Source of the DNA: X23 sp050251575
Lineage (GTDB): Bacteria; Bacillota; Clostridia; SK-Y3
Length of the DNA: 11,629 nucleotides
NCBI GenBank assembly: GCA_050251575.1
Contig: JBFWMP010000090.1
Location: 1 to 11,629 of the forward strand
Reading direction: 5' to 3'
The notes below the pieces were generated by a model. The model did not search any database. It was given only the letters and a program-made list of their open reading frames with translations, and had not been told where the DNA came from. The stretch's first letter is position 1, and each line of letters opens with the position of its first letter. Positions 5,885 to 11,629 of this stretch are shown piece by piece. A program made the position numbers and the translations under genes.

Positions 5885-5947
5885 AACCGTGACACCTGTG
5901 ACCTGCAAACGGGTTTTCACTCCCAGCTCCTTGCTCCTTGCTCCCAG

Positions 5948-8900
5948 CTATATTCTTGTTATATCAATTACTTCCAAGTCTTTCTGTTCTTTATTCAGTT
6001 TCAAGCTATCTATCACTGCTTTAGCAGTATCCAATGAAGTCAGGCAAGGTATAGACTGCTCTACTGCTTTTCTTCTGATTTTAAATCCATCTCTTCCGGG
6101 CTGTCTGCCGCGGGTAGGCGTATTAATTACTAAATCAATTGTTCCAGATTGAATCAGATCTAAGATATCAGGCGAACCTTCACCTATTTTTTTAACTACA
6201 TTAGTGGCAATATAGTTCTGATTAAGTCTATGTGCCGTATTGCCTGTAGCATATAGTTTGAATCCCAGCTTTTCAAAATCTTGAGCGATGGATATCAATT
6301 CTTGTTTATCGCTATCCCTCACTGTCATTAAAATATTTCCTTTTCGAGGCATTTTAAATCCTGCACCTACTAATCCTTTATAAAGTGCTTCTGCAAAGTT
6401 ATCAGAGATTCCCAAAACCTCGCCTGTTGATTTCATTTCCGGTCCCAAGCTGATATCAACATCATGAAGCTTTTCAAATGAGAATACCGGTACCTTTACA
6501 GCAATATATTTACTTTCTTCATGCAATCCCGTTCCATAACCCATATTCTTCAATTTCATGCCCAGTACGGCTTTTGTAGCTAAATTCACCATAGGCACTT
6601 TTGTTACTTTACTTATATAAGGTACTGTTCTGCTGGAACGTGGGTTGACCTCAATCACATACACCTGATCATTATATAATACAAACTGAATATTGATAAG
6701 ACCTATTACATCTAGTGCTTTAGCCAGCTTATAGGTATAATCTACTATCGTATCCTTGTGCTTTTGTTCTATTGTTTGGGTTGGATAAACGGAGATACTG
6801 TCTCCTGAATGAACACCAGCCCTCTCTAAATGCTCCATAATGCCAGGTATCAGTATATCCTCTCCATCACAGATTGCATCAACCTCTATTTCTTTTCCCA
6901 TCATATATTTATCAATAAGGATGGGATGTTCCTGCTTAACACGGTTAATAATTTCCATGAATTCTCTAACATCATTATCACTGAAGGCTATTTCCATTCC
7001 TTGTCCGCCAAGTACATAAGATGGTCTTACCAGTACAGGATAGCCAAGCTTTCTAGCTGTATTCAATGCCTCTTCCAGCGTATAAACTGTATTTCCCGCA
7101 GGTCTTGGAATATTACATTGTTCAAGAATTATATCAAACTTTTCTCTATCCTCTGCAGCATCAATATTTTCTGCGGAAGTCCCTAATATTTTTACACCTA
7201 GTTCCTTTAATGTTTTGGTTAATTTTATAGCTGTTTGACCTCCAAATTGCACAATAGCACCAAAAGGTTTTTCAACCTCAATAATATTTTCAACATCCTC
7301 CGGCGTTAAAGGCTCGAAGTATAGACGATCTGAGGTATCAAAGTCTGTACTTACAGTTTCGGGATTATTATTGGCAATAATAGTTTCATAGCCTGCTTCC
7401 TTTAATGCCCAAACTGAGTGAACTGAGCAGTAGTCAAATTCTATTCCCTGACCAATTCTAATAGGACCTGAACCTATAACCAATACTTTTTTATTTTCTG
7501 AAGGCTTTACTTCAGAATATTCATCAAACGTAGAATAATAGTACGGAGTTACTGCTTCAAATTCTGCTGCACAGGTATCAACCATCTTATAAGATGGATT
7601 GACAGCAAATGCTTTTCTAAGTTCTTTTATTTGGCTTTTTGTGCAACCTATAAATTCTGCGATTACTGCATCGGTATATCCCATCTTCTTAGCTTTAAGC
7701 AACATAGGTTTTTCTAAGTTATTAATTGTAACTGCTTTAAGCTTATTTTCCATCTGAACAAGCTGATTAATTTTATCCAAAAAGAATAAGTCGATCTTTG
7801 TAATCTCATTGATTTGTTGGACTGTTACATTTCTACGCAGTGCTTCAGCTACTACGAAGGTTCTTTCATCATCTATCTTTTTTAAGCTATTATATATTTC
7901 TTCATCTGACAACTTTTTCAAGTATTCTAATTCGATATTAAATAATCCCAGCTCTAAGGAACGTATTGCTTTCATTAATCCTGCTTCAAAAGAAGAACTG
8001 ATAGCCATGACCTCACCGGTAGCTTTCATTTGTGTTCCTAACGTTCTTTTTGCTTTTACAAACTTATCAAATGGCCATTTGGGTATTTTTACAACTACAT
8101 AGTCCAAAGTAGGCTCAAAGCAGGCATAGGTCTTTCCTGTAACTGCATTTTTTATTTCATCTAATCCATAGCCTATTGCAATCTTGGTAGCAACCTTTGC
8201 GATTGGATACCCTGTAGCTTTAGAAGCCAATGCGCTGGAACGACTTACTCTGGGATTCACTTCAATAACCGCATATTCAAAGCTGTAGGGGTTTAATGCA
8301 AGTTGGACATTACAGCCACCTTCAATCCCTAGGGCAGAAATAATATTTAGGGAAGCACTCCTCAACATCTGATATTCTTTATCTGTTAAAGTTTGAGAAG
8401 GCGCTACTACAATGCTGTCCCCTGTATGAACACCGACAGGATCTATATTTTCCATATTACATACAGTAATACAATTTCCCTTACTGTCCCTCATCACTTC
8501 ATATTCTATTTCTTTCCATCCGGAAATACATTTTTCAATCAATACCTGATGAACACGGCTAAGACGGAGCCCATTCGGTGCGATTTCCGATAATTCCTGC
8601 TCATCATTAGCAATACCTCCGCCGGTTCCACCCAAAGTATATGCAGGACGTACGATAACCGGAAATTCTATCTCTCTTGCAAAGGAAAGAGCATCTTCAT
8701 AGGTACTTACGACCTTGCTGGCAATAACAGGTTCACCAATTTTTTCCATCGTGTCTTTGAATTCTTGGCGGTCTTCCGCCATTTTAATAGCTTCTACAGC
8801 AGTTCCTAATAGTTTTACACCCTGCTTTTCCAGAAAACCATCTTCAGCTAATTCCATAGCTAGATTTAATCCTGTTTGACCTCCGAGTGTAGGAAGAATA

Positions 8901-9154
8901 CTATCCGGATTTTCTTTAATAATAATTTTTCTCACAATTTCTACAGTTAGAGGTTCAATATATACCTTGTCTGCGATATTTTTATCTGTCATGATAGTAG
9001 CAGGATTGCTGTTTATCAATACCACTTCTATTCCTTCTTCTTTTAAAGCTTGGCAGGCTTGTGTTCCGGCATAATCAAACTCAGCAGCTTGACCAATAAT
9101 GATGGGACCTGAACCGATAACTAATACCTTTTTTATATTTTTACGTAACGGCAT
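5948..9154 (-). CDS. carB: Carbamoyl phosphate synthase, large subunit
   Basis: CarB uses two ATP, bicarbonate and ammonia (channelled from CarA) to make carbamoyl phosphate. The 1068 residues match the full family length. Two homologous halves are visible: the first begins with IGSGPIIIGQAAEFDYAGTQ (13-32) and the second with IGSGPIRIGQGIEFDYCSVHS (560-580). Each carries an ATP-grasp fold, with VRPAYTLGGTGGG near 168-180 and VRPSYVLGGQGMEIAF in the second half. The oligomerisation region lies between them. The C-terminal part, from about residue 935 (GNILMTVRDSDKQELISIAQ onward), is the MGS-like allosteric domain where UMP and other effectors bind in characterised enzymes. The ATG overlaps the carA stop by one base in TAATG, with AGAGGAGA upstream, so carA and carB are translationally coupled. 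The stop codon TAG runs straight into a repeat tract. Confidence 0.98.
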   Translation of the reverse strand: MPLRKNIKKVLVIGSGPIIIGQAAEFDYAGTQACQALKEEGIEVVLINSNPATIMTDKNIADKVYIEPLTVEIVRKIIIKENPDSILPTLGGQTGLNLAMELAEDGFLEKQGVKLLGTAVEAIKMAEDRQEFKDTMEKIGEPVIASKVVSTYEDALSFAREIEFPVIVRPAYTLGGTGGGIANDEQELSEIAPNGLRLSRVHQVLIEKCISGWKEIEYEVMRDSKGNCITVCNMENIDPVGVHTGDSIVVAPSQTLTDKEYQMLRSASLNIISALGIEGGCNVQLALNPYSFEYAVIEVNPRVSRSSALASKATGYPIAKVATKIAIGYGLDEIKNAVTGKTYACFEPTLDYVVVKIPKWPFDKFVKAKRTLGTQMKATGEVMAISSSFEAGLMKAIRSLELGLFNIELEYLKKLSDEEIYNSLKKIDDERTFVVAEALRRNVTVQQINEITKIDLFFLDKINQLVQMENKLKAVTINNLEKPMLLKAKKMGYTDAVIAEFIGCTKSQIKELRKAFAVNPSYKMVDTCAAEFEAVTPYYYSTFDEYSEVKPSENKKVLVIGSGPIRIGQGIEFDYCSVHSVWALKEAGYETIIANNNPETVSTDFDTSDRLYFEPLTPEDVENIIEVEKPFGAIVQFGGQTAIKLTKTLKELGVKILGTSAENIDAAEDREKFDIILEQCNIPRPAGNTVYTLEEALNTARKLGYPVLVRPSYVLGGQGMEIAFSDNDVREFMEIINRVKQEHPILIDKYMMGKEIEVDAICDGEDILIPGIMEHLERAGVHSGDSISVYPTQTIEQKHKDTIVDYTYKLAKALDVIGLINIQFVLYNDQVYVIEVNPRSSRTVPYISKVTKVPMVNLATKAVLGMKLKNMGYGTGLHEESKYIAVKVPVFSFEKLHDVDISLGPEMKSTGEVLGISDNFAEALYKGLVGAGFKMPRKGNILMTVRDSDKQELISIAQDFEKLGFKLYATGNTAHRLNQNYIATNVVKKIGEGSPDILDLIQSGTIDLVINTPTRGRQPGRDGFKIRRKAVEQSIPCLTSLDTAKAVIDSLKLNKEQKDLEVIDITRI

Positions 9155-10242
9155 TAACTTTTCTCCTCTCTATATTTTTTCATAGCTTGTAGAAATTCAT
9201 CAAATAAATATGCCGTATCCTTTGGACCGGGTGAGGCCTCGGGATGAAATTGAACGGTAACGACAGGTTTGTTTTTATAACGAACACCTTCTATGGTACC
9301 ATCATTCATATTAATATGGCTGACTTCAGCTAAGTTTTTATCCAGTGTAGAATCTATAATGGTGTAGCCATGGTTTTGAGATGTGATATAAGTGAGATCT
9401 TTATTAATATCCTTTACAGGATGATTACAGCCTCTATGGCCATATTTCAGTCTCTGCGTATCTGCACCATGTGCTAATGCAATCAATTGATGTCCAAGGC
9501 AAATGCCGAAAACCGGTATCTTGGAACTAGTGAGAATTTTTATGTTTTCAATGATATCCTTACAGTCCTTTGGGTCTCCCGGTCCATTTGAAAGCATTAT
9601 CCCATCAGGTCGTATATTCATAATATCCTCTGCACTTGTTTGTGCAGGAAAAACAGTTACATTGCAGCCTCTATTCACTAATGAACGTATAATATTTGAT
9701 TTTGCTCCTAAATCAAGTACTGCAACCTTAAAGCCGGATCCTTTAAATTCATAAGCTTTACTGCTAGTAACCTCATAAACAGGATTTTCTATAGAAAATG
9801 ACTTAATCTGATCAATCCATTTATCTAGATCAAAATCAGGATCCGTAGAAATAACTCCATTCATGGTTCCATTATCACGGAGAATCCTCGTCAGTGCTCT
9901 CGTATCTATTCCTTCAATACCAATAATATGATGTTTTTTAAGATAATCCTCCAATGTTTCCGCAGAACGCCAGTTGCTGGGCTGCTTGCATAATTCTCTT
10001 ACAATGAACCCTTTGACCTGCGGTTTTAACGATTCAAAATCGTCTATATTAACGCCATAGTTCCCTATTAACGGATATGTCATGGTTACGATCTGACCAC
10101 AGTAGGATGGATCTGTTAATATTTCCTGATATCCTGTCATTCCGGTATTAAAAACAATTTCACCAATTATTTCGCCTTCCATTCCAAAGCTCATACCTTC
10201 AAATATAGTACCGTCTTCTAAAGCAAGTATTGCTTTTTTCAT
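9154..10242 (-). CDS. carA: Carbamoyl phosphate synthase, small (glutaminase) subunit
   Basis: CarA hydrolyses glutamine and delivers ammonia to CarB. The N-terminal CPSase small-chain domain (about 1-150, with EGMSFGMEGEIIGEIVFNTG at 15-34) is followed by a class I glutamine amidotransferase domain. The nucleophile elbow GICLGHQ places Cys248, and QFHPEASPGP supplies His333 and Glu335, so the triad is complete. The ATG at 10240-10242 is preceded by GCGAGG 7 nt upstream, giving 362 residues, the usual length. An in-frame ATG at 10332 would add 30 residues encoded by repeat DNA (SKLVAPSSQL-like) and is rejected. It shares TAATG with carB. Confidence 0.97.
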   Translation of the reverse strand: MKKAILALEDGTIFEGMSFGMEGEIIGEIVFNTGMTGYQEILTDPSYCGQIVTMTYPLIGNYGVNIDDFESLKPQVKGFIVRELCKQPSNWRSAETLEDYLKKHHIIGIEGIDTRALTRILRDNGTMNGVISTDPDFDLDKWIDQIKSFSIENPVYEVTSSKAYEFKGSGFKVAVLDLGAKSNIIRSLVNRGCNVTVFPAQTSAEDIMNIRPDGIMLSNGPGDPKDCKDIIENIKILTSSKIPVFGICLGHQLIALAHGADTQRLKYGHRGCNHPVKDINKDLTYITSQNHGYTIIDSTLDKNLAEVSHINMNDGTIEGVRYKNKPVVTVQFHPEASPGPKDTAYLFDEFLQAMKKYREEKS

Positions 10243-10266
10243 TGATATACCTCGCTTTCTTATAAA

Positions 10267-10348
10267 TAGCTGGGAGCTTGGAGCTACCAGCTTGGAGCAA
10301 AATTCGATCCATTGTTGCTCCTCACTCCCCACTATCCACTCCCCACTA
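10267..10348 (-). repeat. Composite repeat block in the pyrF-carA spacer
   Basis: On the minus strand the block starts at the pyrF stop with two 14-nt units, TAGTGGGGAGTGGA and TAGTGGGGAGTGAG. After a short unique stretch it ends with a GCTCCAAGC tract (10268-10299) closing in CCCAGCTA, just before the carA ribosome binding site. The GGAGC tract here points the opposite way from the one after carB. Confidence 0.7.
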
Positions 10349-11260
10349 AAGACTACTCATTATTTCATCTCTCATACTTATTGCTGCTTTTCTTGCCGCA
10401 GGTGCAAAATCTTTTTCGTCAACCTTCATATTCTTATATGCACACATGATTCCTCTTGAAGAGTTTACAATTGCTCCAAGACCGTCATTATTAAAACAAC
10501 TGATAACATCTTTTGCTGTTCCGCCCTGTGCACCATAGCCGGGAACAAGAAAATACGCATTTGGCATTAATTTTCTTAAATTTGCAGCTTGCTGAGGATA
10601 AGTGGCTCCGACAACTGCACCGACATTACTGTATCCGGTACTGCTTACGCTATTTTTACCCCATTCATTTACTAAAGCGCCAACTTTTTCGTATATTGTT
10701 TGATCATTTACTGAAATATCCTGAAGTTCACCGGAGGATTGATTCGATGTCTTAACCAGTACGAAAATGCTCTTATTATGCTTATTACAATCATTTATAA
10801 ATGGGTTGATTCCGTCTGTTCCTAGATAAGGATTCACTGTAATACTATCCGATTGAAACACGTTCGTCTCAATATCTTCTATTTTAGTAGTTCCAAGATA
10901 TGCACTGGAATATGCCTCTGCAGTTGACCCAATATCATTTCGTTTTACATCAGTGATTACATATAAGCCCTTGCGCTTAGCATAGTGAATGGTTTCTTGA
11001 AGCACTCTTACTCCTTCGAAGCCATACATCTCATAATAAGCAGACTGTGGTTTTACAGCGGGTATGATATCATATAGGTCATCAATTAGCTTTTTATTAA
11101 ATTCTAAAATCGATTCTGCTGCTCCTTTGAGGTTTTTTCCAAATTGTTCATAGCACTTTTGTCTGATAAAGCTTGGAACATATTCAACCCTAGGGTCTAA
11201 CCCTATTACTGAAGGATTGTTTTTTTCTTTAATTTTTTCTATTAAACTATCTATTGACAT
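10346..11260 (-). CDS. pyrF: Orotidine 5'-phosphate decarboxylase, long (type 2) form
   Basis: PyrF removes CO2 from OMP to give UMP, the last step of the pathway. The catalytic motif DVKRNDIGSTAEAY is at 104-117, with Asp104, Lys106 and Asp109. GLDPR (20-24) near the start and VPGYGAQGGTAKD (239-251) near the phosphate site are also clear. At 304 residues it belongs to the longer PyrF subfamily, not the roughly 240-residue B. subtilis or E. coli type. ATG 11258-11260 is chosen because GGGAGG (11268-11273) lies 7 nt upstream; the in-frame start at 11275 overlaps that site. The spacers on both sides (11261-11345 and 10243-10345) contain repeat modules, and its own TAG stop is the first triplet of one. 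Confidence 0.96.
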   Translation of the reverse strand: MSIDSLIEKIKEKNNPSVIGLDPRVEYVPSFIRQKCYEQFGKNLKGAAESILEFNKKLIDDLYDIIPAVKPQSAYYEMYGFEGVRVLQETIHYAKRKGLYVITDVKRNDIGSTAEAYSSAYLGTTKIEDIETNVFQSDSITVNPYLGTDGINPFINDCNKHNKSIFVLVKTSNQSSGELQDISVNDQTIYEKVGALVNEWGKNSVSSTGYSNVGAVVGATYPQQAANLRKLMPNAYFLVPGYGAQGGTAKDVISCFNNDGLGAIVNSSRGIMCAYKNMKVDEKDFAPAARKAAISMRDEIMSSL

Positions 11261-11272
11261 TATAATACCTCC

Positions 11273-11308
11273 CATAATGACACAAATCTAACTTCTTCAG
11301 TAATCCAG
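11273..11308 (-). repeat. Dispersed ~35-nt element, copy 3
   Basis: The minus strand reads CTGGATTACTGAAGAAG, then TTAGATTTGTGTCATTATG. It lies directly before the pyrF ribosome binding site. It is the most diverged of the three copies but keeps ACTGAAGAAG and TGTGTCATT in the same order and spacing as copy 1. Confidence 0.55.
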
Positions 11309-11321
11309 AACAGTGCTTCAG

Positions 11322-11348
11322 TCACTCCTCACTGTCCACTCCCCACTA
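11322..11348 (-). repeat. TAGTGGGGAGTGGA-type tract at the pyrC stop
   Basis: Twenty-seven minus-strand bases starting at the pyrC stop match the tract at the pyrF stop (10322-10348) with only two differences. Both begin TAGTGGGGAGTGGA, and in both the first TAG is the stop codon. Confidence 0.8.
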
Positions 11349-11629
11349 TAACAACACCTTTTGCCGTACTATTACATTCCCACCCACAATTGTATAGTGA
11401 ACCGTTCCTTTTAATTTATAGCCATGATAAGGAGAATTTTTGCTCTTGGATTGAAAGTTGTTTATATTTACTACATATTCCTCATTAGGGTCAATCACTA
11501 TGATATCTGCCGGTTTATTAATCCCAAGTGAACCTTTATTCAACCCCAGGATATTTGCAGGATTTAAACACATTTTTTGAAGCAGCTGCTGCATAGTAAG
11601 AATTCCTTCATCAACAAGATATGTGATGC
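11346..11629 (-). CDS. pyrC: Dihydroorotase, C-terminal part (runs off the window)
   Basis: The reading frame is open to the window edge and gives 94 C-terminal residues, beginning ITYLVDEGILTMQQLLQKMC. Dihydroorotase cyclises carbamoyl aspartate to dihydroorotate. The segment NPANILGLNKGSLGINKPAD, followed by IIVIDPN, is the typical C-terminal composite domain of amidohydrolases. The SKSKNSPYHGYKLKGTVHYT stretch and the following IVGGNVI are characteristic of type I PyrC. The metal ligands and active site lie upstream, outside the window. It precedes pyrF by 85 nt. The true start is not visible. Confidence 0.93.
   Translation of the reverse strand, partial: ITYLVDEGILTMQQLLQKMCLNPANILGLNKGSLGINKPADIIVIDPNEEYVVNINNFQSKSKNSPYHGYKLKGTVHYTIVGGNVIVRQKVLL

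Larger units (their letters stand above)
5736..5950 (-). repeat. Composite repeat block in the carB-pyrK spacer
   Basis: The minus-strand order is: TAGCTGGGAGCAAGGAGC tract beginning at the carB stop (5919-5950); GTCACAGGTGTCACGGTT segment; ACTGAAAAAGTCC element (5851-5884); a large imperfect inverted repeat (5774-5860); and a GTTAACTGTGAACC tract ending in CTA (5736-5766). The pyrK ribosome binding site follows. No protein gene is supported in these roughly 240 nt. Confidence 0.75.

Noticed and set aside
5709..5947. Riboswitch or PyrR-type attenuator between carB and pyrK
   Set aside because: The hairpin is explained by the dispersed inverted repeat. I see no PyrR anti-antiterminator consensus, no terminator T-run before pyrK and no conserved riboswitch core.
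6830..7186. Plus-strand open frames opposite carB (also near 7809-8102, 8393-8593, 5853-6152)
   Set aside because: They are shadows of carB or lie over the repeat spacer; none has family motifs or a supported start.
10243..10332. 30-residue N-terminal extension of CarA from the upstream in-frame ATG
   Set aside because: The region is repeat DNA, and the ATG at 10240-10242 has a good ribosome binding site and gives the normal family length.

Overview
The window looks like chromosomal DNA of a low-GC, endospore-forming Firmicute, most likely a member of the Clostridia. It carries a CotF-family spore coat gene, strong AGGAGG-type ribosome binding sites, intrinsic terminators, a class 1B (PyrD-PyrK) dihydroorotate dehydrogenase and the long type of OMP decarboxylase. 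A genus cannot be named from the sequence alone.

Layout. 1-610 (+): spore coat protein with its terminator. 679-1794 (-): membrane-bound GGDEF protein starting at TTG, with an 18-bp perfect inverted repeat inside the gene. 1873-2157 (-): decayed remnant of a LuxR-type DNA-binding domain, followed by a terminator. 2177-2393 (-): a self-contained tRNA-Glu(CTC) unit with promoter, tRNA and terminator. 2410-11629 (-): the distal part of a pyrimidine operon, transcribed right to left as pyrC (partial) - pyrF - carA - carB - pyrK - pyrD - histidine phosphatase - pyrE - palindromic terminator. The operon promoter, and pyrB if present, lie beyond the right edge.

The pyr genes supply most of de novo UMP synthesis. 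CarA/CarB make carbamoyl phosphate. PyrC closes the ring to dihydroorotate. PyrD/PyrK oxidise this to orotate and pass electrons to NAD. PyrE adds ribose phosphate and PyrF decarboxylates OMP to UMP. The histidine phosphatase is an unexplained extra member.

The unusual content lies between the pyr genes. Every spacer longer than about 80 nt is filled with short low-complexity repeat modules: GGAGC-type, GTGGGGAGTGG-type and GTTCAC-type tracts, a TCTGTCATTCTGA inverted repeat, and three same-strand copies of a roughly 35-nt element containing ACTGAA(A/G)AA. Modules begin with TAG, and on the operon strand that TAG is the stop codon of pyrC, pyrF, carB and pyrD. Three of the blocks also end in CTA just before the next ribosome binding site. 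One repeat tract lies inside the 5' end of pyrD and is predicted to be translated as two 13-residue tandem units. This repeat system is the best candidate for something undescribed here.
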